NCBI RefSeq assembly: GCF_048820975.1
Contig: NZ_JBMEUF010000001.1
Location: 2,232,001-2,296,000, forward strand
Source of the DNA: Glaciecola sp048820975
GTDB lineage: Bacteria; Pseudomonadota; Gammaproteobacteria; Enterobacterales; Alteromonadaceae
Direction of reading: 5' to 3'
DNA: 64,000 bases
Part shown: in pieces, positions 26,855 through 36,431 of the stretch
How the letters are laid out: each line of letters opens with the position of its first letter
Numbering within the stretch: position 1 is the first letter of the stretch
Program-made: the position numbers and the translations under genes
Notes under the pieces: model-generated
Database searches by the model: none
The model's input: the letters and a program-made list of their open reading frames with translations, nothing else
Told to the model about the DNA's origin: nothing

Positions 26855-28786
26855 TTGGCACAATCTAGTTTTACAAATAGGTTTTTATACATGCTCAAAA
26901 ATAGTAGTAACGCCCTTTTTTCATCTCAGGCTAAGCCAACACACGGCAATATTAACAAGGGCTTTCACGCATATTTTACTTTGCTATTTTTAATCAGCAG
27001 CATGCTTGTTTTTGCTAACCAAGCACTAGCACAAAGCACCCCTGAGCCACTATTTAATGATGCACCTACATTCCTTAAAGTAGACGAAGCCTTTGGTTTT
27101 GACTATGAGCAAACTGAAAATAAACTGATTATTCGCTGGACCATTGCTGAGGGTTATTATCTTTACAAAAAGCAATTTAAAACCGTCACAAAGGGCGTTA
27201 CGCTAAGTGAGCCAAGCTTCCCTGAATCCCAGCAAATTGAAGATGAGTTTTTTGGCTTATCAGATGTTTTTTTCGATGATATGGAAATGGTTTATACCAT
27301 TGATGCTGCCCAAAAAGATGCCTCGGTTAAAATTCGTTTTCAAGGCTGTGCCTCAGCGGGCTTGTGTTATCCGCCTACCACACAAGTGGTGTTTTTAGAC
27401 GCTGTTAATGAAAGTGGCAGTTCAAGCAATACAAGGGCTTTAAAAGATAATAGCGCTTCGCAAAACAGCTCCGCACCAGTATCGGCACAATTTAATTTGG
27501 CCGACGAACTATTATCTGACCAAAGCATTTTTATTAGCCTTGGTGTGCTGGCTCTTCTAGGATTAGGTCTTGCCTTTACGCCATGTGTGTACCCCATGTA
27601 CCCTATTTTATCGAGCATCGTGATAGGTAAAGGCAAGCAACAAGTGTCTAGCTCACAAGCGTTTGCGCTGTCATTCGTTTATGTACAAGGCATGGCCATT
27701 ACCTATTCAATTATTGGGCTTATTGTGGCATCTGCGGGTGTGCAATTTCAGGCAGCACTACAAAATCCGATATTGCTCGGGGTTTTCATTGTACTTTTTG
27801 TTTTACTGGCGCTAGCCATGTTCGGCTTATATGAAATTCAGTTGCCCCAAAAGTGGCAAGAAAAACTAAATAATTTAAGCAATGGGCAAAAACAAGGCAA
27901 CTACGTGGGTGTATTTGTGATGGGTGTGGTATCCGGCTTAGTGGCGTCGCCCTGCACTACCGCTCCATTAACTGCAGTACTAATGGTGGTTGCACAAAGC
28001 GACAGCCTATTATTTGGTTTTGCCGCACTATATGCACTAAGCATGGGTATGGGTATTCCCTTGATTCTTTTTGGTGTAACAGGTGGAAAATTACTACCAA
28101 AAGCTGGTAATTGGATGAACGTAATTAAGGCCACCTTCGGCTTTATGATGTTAACCGTTGCGATTATATTCGTGGAACGTATTTTCGTATCTGACTGGAC
28201 TAACTTGCTTTGGGCTGTATTAGGCTTAAGCCTTTTCTCATATTGGTTTACGGTAAACTTGAACACGCAAATGAGCTTTGCCAAAGGTGTTAGAACGTTA
28301 ATATCTGCTGCAGGCTTAATTATAGCCGTTATTTTCACCTTAGTTTCTTTGCAAAAACTGAACCTTGCTCCTGCTTTAATTGGTTCAAGCACGCCGCATG
28401 AAGCCAAATCTGAGCACCCTGAATTTGAAGTGGTAAGAAACTTGGCTGACTTTGAAGCGAAGCTTGCCAGCGCAAATAGCAATGGCCAAACCGTAATGCT
28501 AGATTTATACGCTGATTGGTGCGTTGCGTGTAAAGAATTTGAGAAATACACTTTCCCTGATCCTGCCGTTGTTAAAGCCTTATCAAGTGCAGTGTGGATG
28601 CAAATAGACTTAACTGACAACACCCCGGATAACATCGCATTTCAAGAAGCCTTTAATATTACCGGGCTTCCCACTATTTTATTTTTTAATGAACAAGGCG
28701 AGGAACTTCGCCGTTCAAGAGTGACCGGCTTTATGAATGCCGAATCATTCGCCGAACATGTAAGTTTAACATTGAACAAAAACTAA
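26855..28786 (+). CDS. dsbD: Thiol:disulfide interchange protein DsbD
   Basis: Up to 643 residues if TTG 26855 is used; ATG 26891, nine bases after AGG, is an equally good start. After a signal peptide (ending near ALAQ), the N-terminal domain holds the redox pair in FQGCASAGLCYPP. The eight-helix core has one Cys each in FTPCVYPMYP and VASPCTTAP, and the C-terminal thioredoxin domain has WCVACK. It moves electrons from cytosolic thioredoxin to periplasmic DsbC/DsbG and cytochrome maturation. Full length and apparently functional. Confidence 0.96.
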   Translation: MAQSSFTNRFLYMLKNSSNALFSSQAKPTHGNINKGFHAYFTLLFLISSMLVFANQALAQSTPEPLFNDAPTFLKVDEAFGFDYEQTENKLIIRWTIAEGYYLYKKQFKTVTKGVTLSEPSFPESQQIEDEFFGLSDVFFDDMEMVYTIDAAQKDASVKIRFQGCASAGLCYPPTTQVVFLDAVNESGSSSNTRALKDNSASQNSSAPVSAQFNLADELLSDQSIFISLGVLALLGLGLAFTPCVYPMYPILSSIVIGKGKQQVSSSQAFALSFVYVQGMAITYSIIGLIVASAGVQFQAALQNPILLGVFIVLFVLLALAMFGLYEIQLPQKWQEKLNNLSNGQKQGNYVGVFVMGVVSGLVASPCTTAPLTAVLMVVAQSDSLLFGFAALYALSMGMGIPLILFGVTGGKLLPKAGNWMNVIKATFGFMMLTVAIIFVERIFVSDWTNLLWAVLGLSLFSYWFTVNLNTQMSFAKGVRTLISAAGLIIAVIFTLVSLQKLNLAPALIGSSTPHEAKSEHPEFEVVRNLADFEAKLASANSNGQTVMLDLYADWCVACKEFEKYTFPDPAVVKALSSAVWMQIDLTDNTPDNIAFQEAFNITGLPTILFFNEQGEELRRSRVTGFMNAESFAEHVSLTLNKN

Positions 28787-28948
28787 ACTTTTCACTCATT
28801 CGTACGATAACATTCTTAAGAGACATAAAAATGTTTGTAGTCCGCATATTGCACTAATCACAGCGTGCTGACGACGAGGCGCGCTCGTTAGTTTATTTTC
28901 TTTCAATATGAGAGCTATGGGTTTTCCCTATTTTTCGAGAACTATTGT

Positions 28949-29155
28949 ATGACCATAGTGCCACCCACAATTCTTGACCCAGCCTTATTCATTGATACCG
29001 AATTAAAAAAACTTTTTTTACTTAGCTTAAGGGAAGTTTCACAACACGCTCGTCGGCTTCTTGTTGTTCTAAAACAAATAAAATTTGAATTACCTCATCC
29101 TATGCTAGCAAGTGACGATACTACGGCCAGTTATAGCCTAATCCAATCAAGATAA
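28949..29155 (+). CDS. Small hypothetical protein (68 aa) before the STAS gene
   Basis: An ATG-initiated frame of 68 residues with an amphipathic helical middle (LKKLFLLSLREVSQHARRLLVVLKQIKFEL), reminiscent of a helical partner, though I cannot assign a family. It ends 17 bp before the STAS gene on the same strand. The ribosome site is weak (GAGAA). It may be the first gene of the partner-switching operon or a chance frame. Confidence 0.4.
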   Translation: MTIVPPTILDPALFIDTELKKLFLLSLREVSQHARRLLVVLKQIKFELPHPMLASDDTTASYSLIQSR

Positions 29156-29172
29156 TCAGGAGTTATATTTAC

Positions 29173-29454
29173 ATGAGTGAAAGAGCATTACATATCCCAG
29201 AACGTTTTGACTTTAGTTACCACAAAGAATTTACGGATCAGTACCAAGCACTATTAAATAGTGAAGATCAAAGTGATATTGCCTTAGACTTTAGCAAGGT
29301 AAGTTATTTAGACAGCTCAGCCCTAGGTATGATGGTTCTATTTCAAAAAAAGGCTAAGTCAGCAAATATTAATGTGAGAATTAGAGGCGCGAAAGACAGC
29401 GCGAAGGAAATCCTTCAAATAGCTAACTTTGACCGCTTATTCGACATAAGTTAG
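29173..29454 (+). CDS. STAS-domain anti-sigma/anti-anti-sigma factor antagonist
   Basis: 93 residues, a single STAS domain with the phosphorylation loop YLDSSALGMMVLF; S48 is the expected phospho-acceptor. AGGAG lies 9 bases before the ATG. Its neighbour encodes a receiver-PP2C-ATPase protein, the arrangement of HsbA/HsbR in Pseudomonas, in which the STAS protein is phosphorylated and dephosphorylated to switch partners. Cytosolic. Confidence 0.9.
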   Translation: MSERALHIPERFDFSYHKEFTDQYQALLNSEDQSDIALDFSKVSYLDSSALGMMVLFQKKAKSANINVRIRGAKDSAKEILQIANFDRLFDIS

Positions 29455-29467
29455 CTGAGCTCATTTC

Positions 29468-31132
29468 ATGCGAATCCTCATAGTTGAAGACGACAATTTG
29501 TTTGCAGAAATTCTACAAAGCTTTGTAGAGGAAAAAAATTGCGCATGCGTGGTGGTAAATAGTTTAGAAAAAGCAAGGCTACAATTAAAAAATGCAGCTT
29601 TTCAATTTGTGCTACTTGATAATCACTTGCCTGACGGAAACGGTCTTCACTTCATACAAGTGATAAAGGAAATCTCGTTAGTTCCTGTACCAGTGATGAT
29701 GGTAACCGCTGATGACAATCAAAACGTTATGGCGAGGGCTTTTAGCAAAGGTGCCGATGAGTACATTATTAAGCCGGTATCATTAGATTTACTTTGGCAG
29801 AAAATTCAACGCGTCCATGAGCTTTACGCCAAGGAAGCCAAGCTAGAAGAGCAAGCAAAAAGCTTAGAACGCCTGCTTGACAAACAAGAGCAAGAGGAAC
29901 AACTGGCTCGCTATGTATACGAGCATGTATCTTCAAACTTAATAACTGAAACAGAATGTGTAGACACCTACTTGCAATCATCAAGCTCATTTAATGGTGA
30001 TGTGTTTATTTGTGATACCGCCCCAAACGGTAATCGCTTTGTGATTTTAGCTGATGCCACTGGCCATGGTTTGTCAGCAGCCATCAGCATTTTACCATTG
30101 GTTACTACGTTAAAGGCAATGATACGAAAAGGCTTGTCTTTAGCTCATATGGTGCACGAAGCGAATAAAAAATTATGTATTGAATTACCCGATGATAAAT
30201 TCGTTACGCTTATTGGTGTGGAAGTGAATTTTCATAGTAAGACTTTGCAATTATTCAATGGCGGAATGCCTGACGTTATTGCTTTAAATAAGCAACATCA
30301 AATTACGCGACATGCAAGCACTTCACTGGCCTTGGGCATAATGGAGCCAGAGGACTTTGACCCTGGTATCTTGAGCTTGGATACTCATGAACTGCAAAAT
30401 CTATTCTTTTTTAGCGATGGCTTAATTGAGCAGCAAAATTTATTTGGTGAAGCTTTTGGTATGCAGCGAGTGCTCGATATAATTAAGGATTGGGATACGT
30501 CATCACCCCTTTTAAACCTTGTAGTTAACTACTTTACAATTTTTAACGAAATTGGCGAATTACAAGACGATCTATCAATATGTGATTTACAAGTTTCCGC
30601 GCTAATGGAAAAGCATATGTTTGCTGATCGCTACGTGAAAAACAAAAAGAGTGGAAAAGTAACAGCAGCACTAACAATTGAAGGTGGCATTATTGCTGAC
30701 TCTGATTTAGTAGGTGCATTTGACGGACTCATGCAAAGTATTGACGTAGTAGGGGATTTGCGTCAAAAAGCATTTACAGTGTTTGCAGAGCTTATTAGTA
30801 ATGCATTAGATCATGGCGTACTGAATTTAGATTCCAGTTTAAAAGATGATTTTGCAGGTTTCGCTGCGTATATAGAAATGAAGGAAGAACGACTATTTAA
30901 TTTAAAAGAAAATGATAAATTAGACATGGTATTTTCTTACGAGCCCCGAACTAATGAAATTGGGTTTTCTATAAAAGACTCTGGTAAGGGCTATGATATT
31001 TCAGCCGCCTCAGGCATGGATGATGGTGCGTTGTCAGGGCGAGGCATGGCGCTCATCAATAAGCTTTGCGAACGTGTTGAAGTGCAAGCACCTGGTAATT
31101 ATGCATCTGTCAGTCTTAAACGAGAAATTTAA
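29468..31132 (+). CDS. Receiver-PP2C phosphatase-ATPase fusion (HsbR/RsbU-RsbW-like)
   Basis: 554 residues in three parts. The receiver domain has D51 in LLDNHLPDG and K in IIKPV. A coiled coil (KLEEQAKSLERLLDKQEQEE) leads to a SpoIIE/PP2C phosphatase domain with DATGHGLSAA and FFSDGLIEQ. The C-terminal GHKL ATPase has FAELISNALDHG (about residue 446), KDSGKGYD and GRGMALI, like RsbW-type serine kinases. One polypeptide therefore may both phosphorylate and dephosphorylate the STAS protein, with the receiver choosing. Gap to the STAS gene is 13 bp. Confidence 0.92.
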   Translation: MRILIVEDDNLFAEILQSFVEEKNCACVVVNSLEKARLQLKNAAFQFVLLDNHLPDGNGLHFIQVIKEISLVPVPVMMVTADDNQNVMARAFSKGADEYIIKPVSLDLLWQKIQRVHELYAKEAKLEEQAKSLERLLDKQEQEEQLARYVYEHVSSNLITETECVDTYLQSSSSFNGDVFICDTAPNGNRFVILADATGHGLSAAISILPLVTTLKAMIRKGLSLAHMVHEANKKLCIELPDDKFVTLIGVEVNFHSKTLQLFNGGMPDVIALNKQHQITRHASTSLALGIMEPEDFDPGILSLDTHELQNLFFFSDGLIEQQNLFGEAFGMQRVLDIIKDWDTSSPLLNLVVNYFTIFNEIGELQDDLSICDLQVSALMEKHMFADRYVKNKKSGKVTAALTIEGGIIADSDLVGAFDGLMQSIDVVGDLRQKAFTVFAELISNALDHGVLNLDSSLKDDFAGFAAYIEMKEERLFNLKENDKLDMVFSYEPRTNEIGFSIKDSGKGYDISAASGMDDGALSGRGMALINKLCERVEVQAPGNYASVSLKREI

Positions 31133-31135
31133 TTG

Positions 31136-31501
31136 ATGAACATACGTATATTAGTAGTTGATAACTCCCCCAGCATTCGTCAAATGATAAGTATTACACT
31201 TAAGTCAGCTAAATACATAGTGACTACGGTTGAAAATGGGCAAGCTGCTTTAGCATTGTGTGAACGCATGCTGTTTGACCTTATAATAACTGACACAAGC
31301 ATGGCAAAAATGGATGGCTTAACACTCATTGGCTATATACGAAAATTACATTGTTATCGTGATGTTCCCATAATGCTAATCACCAATGAAACAAGTGCCC
31401 AGGCAAAAGCACAAGGCAAGCAAGCTGGCGCGACAGAATGCTTAGTGAAGCCGCTGAATCCACAACACCTACTTTCCCTTACAGCAAAAGTGTTGGCTTA
31501 A
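31136..31501 (+). CDS. Single-domain response regulator (CheY-like)
   Basis: 121 residues from ATG 31136, three bases after the preceding stop; a TTG one codon earlier is also possible. D53 in IITDTSMAKMDG is the phospho-acceptor, and K is present in CLVKPL. There is no output domain. It is co-transcribed with the partner-switching proteins and may be an input or phosphate sink for that module. Confidence 0.9.
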   Translation: MNIRILVVDNSPSIRQMISITLKSAKYIVTTVENGQAALALCERMLFDLIITDTSMAKMDGLTLIGYIRKLHCYRDVPIMLITNETSAQAKAQGKQAGATECLVKPLNPQHLLSLTAKVLA

Positions 31502-31677
31502 TTACATAAATAATTAGCCGCTACTTATAAAGTTTTTAGCTTATTTAACGATAAACTAATTAATGGTCTTTTTACATTCATAATAAGAAAGATATATCAC
31601 TGGGCTAAACATAAGCATACATAGCGTTTATTAAGCTGGCCTAAAAATTTTCTTTGCGCATAACTTGAGGAAGTATA

Positions 31678-32523
31678 GTGAGTACCGAGGAGTTACAAAC
31701 TAAAATTAAGCTACTCGAGCGCCAGCTAGAAAAAGAACGGCGAGGCCGAAAAGAAATAGAAGAAGTACTGCGGTCAAAAATGACGCAGTTGTACAACAGT
31801 AATCAATACTTGGACACCATGACGCAGCGCCTTCAATCTGCGCTTTGGGCCGGTAACGAAGTAGTATGGGAATTTAACATTGCTGACAACGCCTATTGTG
31901 TTTACAACAGCATAAATAAAAGCTCAGCAAGCGTTGCTAATGTGGGCTCTTTTGACGATATGATCAACAGTGTGCACGAGGATGAACGCCGTGAATTTGC
32001 TCAGGCGTGGCAAGCGCATATTTCGGGTAAAACCGACGGTATCAATGTAACGGTACGGCGCTTTTCTAGCCGAAAAAAGTCATATAGATGGATTAGTATT
32101 CGCGGTAAGAAAGTCTGCAATGAAAATGATGTGCTCGAAAAAGTAATTGGGGTGTACAAAGACGTTAATACCGCTTATTTAAAGAACCAAAGTTTTCAGA
32201 CTGTCCTAGATGCATTTTTAAACTACAAATATCCCGCGTTTATTATTGATTCTGAAACCAAACACGTTGAAATCAACTACGTTTTTTACCGTATGTTAGG
32301 CCTCGAAAACACATATCTGAATCAAGATGCCCTGCGAAAAATGTTTCCTACGAACGAAATTATTAAGCAGCAAAGAAATGAGCAACGCTCTTTCAACGCT
32401 ACAATTCAATGGAATGAACAAGCAATAGTGAAGAAAATCACCCTCTCTGACACCTTGTCAAAAGCTAATAACAAAAACGAAACGCGATACATTGTTGGAT
32501 TTGCGACTAAAAACGAGTCTTAA
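31678..32523 (+). CDS. PAS-domain protein without an output domain
   Basis: 281 residues, GTG start preceded by GAGGAAG. An N-terminal coiled coil (residues about 1-50, ELQTKIKLLERQLEKERRGRKE) leads into a PAS_3-type domain (ALWAGNEVVWEFNIADN...YRWISIRGK...GVYKDV), followed by a weaker second PAS-like region. No kinase, GGDEF or methyl-accepting segment is present. The coiled coil plus PAS suggests a partner for the sensory proteins upstream, which is inference. Confidence 0.7.
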   Translation: MSTEELQTKIKLLERQLEKERRGRKEIEEVLRSKMTQLYNSNQYLDTMTQRLQSALWAGNEVVWEFNIADNAYCVYNSINKSSASVANVGSFDDMINSVHEDERREFAQAWQAHISGKTDGINVTVRRFSSRKKSYRWISIRGKKVCNENDVLEKVIGVYKDVNTAYLKNQSFQTVLDAFLNYKYPAFIIDSETKHVEINYVFYRMLGLENTYLNQDALRKMFPTNEIIKQQRNEQRSFNATIQWNEQAIVKKITLSDTLSKANNKNETRYIVGFATKNES

Positions 32524-32699
32524 GTGTAAGCATCTTCGCTGATTAGACCAGTAAATTGCTGAAAACATGCATATAAGTGTGTTATTTTACGCCCAGTGAA
32601 AAAATTAAGGGATTATTAAGTGTATTTTTGTCTTAATTTGAACGTTAGCGGCAAATTAGCCACTAAACCCCTACTTTATTAAACAAAAGCGTGATTTTA

Positions 32700-33143
32700 A
32701 TGCAAATTCTGTTGTTGAATGGTCCAAATCTCAATCTGTTAGGTACGCGAGAGCCTCATATATACGGTTCAACAAGCCTTACCGATATCGAGACACAGTT
32801 AAAAGAGTCTGCACAAACCCAAAACATTGGAATGCAGTGCTTTCAATCAAACGCCGAACATTTACTGATTGACGCTATTCATCAGGCCAAAGGCAATATA
32901 GATGGAATCATCATAAATCCTGGCGCTTTTACTCACACCAGCATTGCTATACGTGATGCTTTGGTAGGGGTTGATATCCCATTCATAGAAATTCATATTT
33001 CCAATATTCATAAGCGTGAAGCGTTTCGCCATCACTCCTATTTTTCTGATATCGCAATAGGCACTATTGTTGGTTTAGGAACACACGGATACGGCTATGC
33101 ATTTGACGCTCTTGTTACACATATAAAAAGCAAATTGGCTTAA
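32700..33143 (+). CDS. aroQ: 3-dehydroquinate dehydratase, type II
   Basis: 147 residues from ATG 32700 (MQILLLNGPNLNLLGTREP); the GTG three codons earlier is less likely. Key elements are NPGAFTHTSIAIRDAL and EIHISNIHKREAFRHHSY with the catalytic Tyr region GPNLNLLGTREPHIYG. It dehydrates 3-dehydroquinate in the shikimate pathway. Placement before accBC is common in gammaproteobacteria. Confidence 0.97.
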   Translation: MQILLLNGPNLNLLGTREPHIYGSTSLTDIETQLKESAQTQNIGMQCFQSNAEHLLIDAIHQAKGNIDGIIINPGAFTHTSIAIRDALVGVDIPFIEIHISNIHKREAFRHHSYFSDIAIGTIVGLGTHGYGYAFDALVTHIKSKLA

Positions 33144-33169
33144 CACAACATAAATTTAAAGGCAGCACC

Positions 33170-33625
33170 ATGGACATTAGAAAAATTAAAAAATTGATAG
33201 AATTGGTTGAAGAATCAGGTATTTCTGAGTTAGAGATAACTGAAGGTGAAGAATCAGTACGAATTCACCGCGGCAGCTCTTCACAAGGCGCGCAACTTGC
33301 GTATGCGCCACAAATGATACAACAAGCTCCAGTAGCTTCTGCGCCCGTAGCCTCGGCACCTGCCGCCGAAGAAGCGCCAGCATTGCCTACTGGCCACGTG
33401 GTAAAATCGCCAATGGTGGGTACTTTTTATCGCTCATCGTCACCTGAGGCAAAACCATTTGTTGAAGTGGGCCAAAAAGTTCGTGTGGGTGACACACTGT
33501 GCATTATAGAAGCCATGAAGATGATGAACCAAATTGAATCAGATGCAAGTGGTGTGGTACGTGAGATTATAGTCGCTAATCAAGACGCTGTAGAATTTGA
33601 CCAACCATTGTTTGTGATCGAATAA
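33170..33625 (+). CDS. accB: Biotin carboxyl carrier protein of acetyl-CoA carboxylase
   Basis: 151 residues. The N-terminal helix (MDIRKIKKLIELVEES) and a Pro/Ala-rich linker precede the biotinyl domain with EAMKMMNQIE; the Lys near residue 117 is biotinylated. It shuttles carboxybiotin between AccC and AccAD for malonyl-CoA production. It is 12 bp from accC, one operon. Confidence 0.98.
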   Translation: MDIRKIKKLIELVEESGISELEITEGEESVRIHRGSSSQGAQLAYAPQMIQQAPVASAPVASAPAAEEAPALPTGHVVKSPMVGTFYRSSSPEAKPFVEVGQKVRVGDTLCIIEAMKMMNQIESDASGVVREIIVANQDAVEFDQPLFVIE

Positions 33626-33637
33626 AAGGGCCTCATC

Positions 33638-34984
33638 ATGCTTGATAAAGTGCTAATAGCTAATCGCGGTGAAATCGCGCTTAGAATATTGCGGGCTTGT
33701 AAAGAGCTTGGCATAAAAACGGTAGCCGCTCATTCGGTGGCCGATAGAAACTTAAAACATGTACTGCTGGCCGACGAATCAATTTGTATTGGTAATGCAC
33801 CGGCTAACGAAAGCTACCTAAATATTCCGCGTATTATTGCGGCTGCTGAAGTAACTAACGCAATTGCAATTCATCCTGGCTATGGCTTTTTGTCTGAAAA
33901 CGCCGATTTTGCAGAAGCGGTTGAAAAAAGTGGCTTTGTATTTATAGGTCCTCGCGCTGACACCATTAATTTGATGGGTGATAAAGTTTCGGCAATAGCA
34001 GCTATGCGCAAAGCGGGTGTCCCTTGCGTACCGGGTTCTGACGGGCCGTTAGGTGATGACATTGAACGCAACAAAGCTATTGCTAAACGAATTGGTTACC
34101 CAATGATTGTAAAAGCTGCCGGTGGCGGTGGTGGTCGCGGAATGCGCGTAGTAAGAAGCGAAGAAGAGCTTGAATCAGCTATTAGCATGACGAAACAAGA
34201 AGCTGGCGCTGCGTTTAACAATGACATAGTTTACATGGAAAAATTCCTGGAAAACCCTCGCCACATTGAAATTCAAGTATTGGCTGACGGGCAAGGTAAT
34301 GCCGTGCATTTAGGTGAACGTGATTGCTCAATGCAGCGCAGACACCAAAAAGTAGTTGAAGAAGCGCCTGCACCTGGTATTTCAGATTCTATGCGAGAAA
34401 AAATTGGTGAGCGTTGCCGCAGAGCATGTATTGAAATTAATTATCGCGGCGCTGGTACATTTGAATTTTTGTATGAAAATGGTGAATTCTATTTCATTGA
34501 AATGAATACCCGTATTCAGGTTGAGCATCCAGTCACTGAAATGGTGACGGGCGTTGATTTGATAAAAGAGCAACTACGTATTGCTGCCGGCCAGCCCTTA
34601 TCGATTGAACAATCGCAGGTTAAAGTACATGGTCATGCCATTGAATGTAGAATTAATGCTGAAGATCCTAAAACATTCACTCCTAGCCCAGGCAAGATAA
34701 CAATGTTTCATGCACCAGGTGGTTTAGGTGTTCGTTGGGAATCACATATATATTCAGGGTATACGGTGCCTCCTTATTATGACTCAATGATTGGCAAGCT
34801 TATCACCTTCGGTGAAAGCCGCGATGAAGCTATTGCTAGAATGCGCCATGCGCTGAATGAGCTGGTGATAGATGGCATAAAAACGAATGTTGAGTTGCAG
34901 CAGCGAATATTGGCTGATGAGAACTTTTTCAATGGTGGGACGAATATCCACTATTTAGAGAAAAAACTCGAAAAAGAAGCTTAG
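33638..34984 (+). CDS. accC: Biotin carboxylase subunit of acetyl-CoA carboxylase
   Basis: 448 residues, normal length: LIANRGEIALRI start, ATP-grasp loop AAGGGGGRGMR, ERDCSMQRRHQKVVEEAPAP, and FIEMNTRIQVEHPVTE with catalytic Glu/Asn/Arg residues. It carboxylates the biotin of AccB using ATP and bicarbonate in the cytosol. A strong terminator follows directly. Confidence 0.98.
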   Translation: MLDKVLIANRGEIALRILRACKELGIKTVAAHSVADRNLKHVLLADESICIGNAPANESYLNIPRIIAAAEVTNAIAIHPGYGFLSENADFAEAVEKSGFVFIGPRADTINLMGDKVSAIAAMRKAGVPCVPGSDGPLGDDIERNKAIAKRIGYPMIVKAAGGGGGRGMRVVRSEEELESAISMTKQEAGAAFNNDIVYMEKFLENPRHIEIQVLADGQGNAVHLGERDCSMQRRHQKVVEEAPAPGISDSMREKIGERCRRACIEINYRGAGTFEFLYENGEFYFIEMNTRIQVEHPVTEMVTGVDLIKEQLRIAAGQPLSIEQSQVKVHGHAIECRINAEDPKTFTPSPGKITMFHAPGGLGVRWESHIYSGYTVPPYYDSMIGKLITFGESRDEAIARMRHALNELVIDGIKTNVELQQRILADENFFNGGTNIHYLEKKLEKEA

Positions 34985-34989
34985 TTATG

Positions 34990-35014
34990 AAAACCAGCGA
35001 GAGCTGGTTTTTTT
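34990..35014 (+). terminator. Rho-independent terminator after accC
   Basis: AAACCAGC-gaga-GCTGGTTT followed by TTTT; GNRA-type loop. It ends the aroQ-accBC transcript and is followed 15 bp later by the triple 12-mer array. Confidence 0.92.
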
Positions 35015-35028
35015 ATGCTTATTGTAAT

Positions 35029-35096
35029 TTGGACTGTCCCGCTAGTTTCATTTTGGACTGTCCCGTTTAGACTTATTTTGTGATTTGGACTGTCCC
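35029..35096 (+). repeat. Array of three TTGGACTGTCCC 12-mers
   Basis: Exact copies at 35029-35040, 35053-35064 and 35085-35096, same orientation, start-to-start 24 and 32 bp. Each is preceded by T and followed by G (TTTGGACTGTCCCG). The spacers are not alike, so only the 13-14 bp unit is repeated. The core GGAC-T-GTCC is nearly self-complementary. They lie between the accC terminator and a small DUF6435 gene. Confidence 0.9.
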
Positions 35097-35175
35097 GTTT
35101 CTTGTTTTGCTTCCAATGTAATCAAAAATCCACCAAAGCCGTATAGATAACAAACCAATTTTGAGGCGCCCTTAA

Positions 35176-35352
35176 ATGTTTAGTTTTTTCAAAAGTAATC
35201 CTAGTAAGAAGTTAAGAAAGCAATACGATATGAAGCTTGAGCAAGCCATGCTAGCTCAGCGCAAAGGTGACATTAAAAGTTACTCGCTGTTAACCGCAGA
35301 AGCCGAAAAAATGTGGGAGCAAATTCAAGCATTAGAAAGTGGCAAGGAATAA
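35176..35352 (+). CDS. Small DUF6435-type protein (58 aa)
   Basis: ATG 35176 to TAA 35352. The start MFSFFKSNPSKKLRKQYD and the tail AQRKGDIKSYSLLTAEAEKMW fit a small highly conserved gammaproteobacterial family (DUF6435 by recollection): basic N-terminus, helical, no signal peptide. Function unknown. It stands between the 12-mer array and prmA. Confidence 0.8.
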   Translation: MFSFFKSNPSKKLRKQYDMKLEQAMLAQRKGDIKSYSLLTAEAEKMWEQIQALESGKE

Positions 35353-35506
35353 GTCGCTTTCATCTTCTGCCTACACTACGAACTTTTACTTGAGGCTCTT
35401 AATGCACCAAGGCTTTCAATGCAGTATCATGCACGCAATTTAGGGTGCGTATCGATGGAATGTTTTTTCGGTATGGCAGTGTGCAAAATAAAACAAGGTT
35501 TTCAAC

Positions 35507-36388
35507 ATGGCTTGGCAGCAAGTAAAAATAAATGTAAAAGCAGCGTATGCTGAAGAAGTAGGCGACGTGCTATCTGACTTTGAGGCGCAAGCGGTTACCT
35601 TTCTTGATGCAAAAGATACTCCAATGTACGAGCCAAAGCCAGGCGAAGTTATGCTTTGGCCCGATACGCAAGTTATTGGCTTGTATGATGCTCAAGATGA
35701 TATTAGCCACGTAATTAGCCATCTTAAAGAAACATTTTCTAAAGACACCCAAATTGAATGTGTTATTGACCAGTTAGAAGATAAAGATTGGGAACGCGAG
35801 TGGATGGAAAACTTTCATCCTATGCAATTTGGTCGCCGTTTATGGATTTGTCCGAGTTGGCGAGATGTGCCTGACCCAAGCGCAGTTAACATCATGCTTG
35901 ACCCTGGCCTTGCCTTTGGCACAGGCACTCACCCTACCACTGCTTTATGTTTAGAGTGGTTAGATCAAGCTGATTTACAAGGAAAAACCGTTGTAGATTT
36001 TGGTTGTGGTTCGGGTATCTTGGCAATTGCGGCACTGCTGCTGGGAGCTAAAGAAGTCATAGGTATAGATATTGATCCTCAAGCCATACAAGCCAGTAGA
36101 GACAACGCTGAAAGAAACAGCGTGTCTGACAGATTAAGTTTATACTTGCCCGAAAATCAGCCATGTATTCAAGCTGATATCGTTATGGCAAATGTATTAG
36201 CAGCACCGCTGAAAGAGCTGTCAGACACTATTAGCGAGTTTTGCGCGAAAGACGGCTATCTTGTGATGTCAGGGATTCTTGCTGAACAAGCGATCTCGGT
36301 TATGAATGTTTACGACCAAAAATTCAAATTTTCGCCTGTAAAACAACAAGGTGAGTGGATTAGGCTAAGCGCTTGTAAAAATACTTGA
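35507..36388 (+). CDS. prmA: Ribosomal protein L11 methyltransferase
   Basis: 293 residues, the same length as E. coli PrmA. Substrate-recognition N-domain, then the SAM-binding motif DFGCGSGILAIAALLLGA and the catalytic-loop region MANVLAAPL (NxxxxP-type). LDPGLAFGTGTHPTT is diagnostic. It trimethylates several amino groups of L11. AAGGTTTTCAAC precedes the ATG. Confidence 0.97.
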   Translation: MAWQQVKINVKAAYAEEVGDVLSDFEAQAVTFLDAKDTPMYEPKPGEVMLWPDTQVIGLYDAQDDISHVISHLKETFSKDTQIECVIDQLEDKDWEREWMENFHPMQFGRRLWICPSWRDVPDPSAVNIMLDPGLAFGTGTHPTTALCLEWLDQADLQGKTVVDFGCGSGILAIAALLLGAKEVIGIDIDPQAIQASRDNAERNSVSDRLSLYLPENQPCIQADIVMANVLAAPLKELSDTISEFCAKDGYLVMSGILAEQAISVMNVYDQKFKFSPVKQQGEWIRLSACKNT

Positions 36389-36431
36389 CATTAAAAACAA
36401 GTATTAATCATTATTCGATTAAAAATTAACC

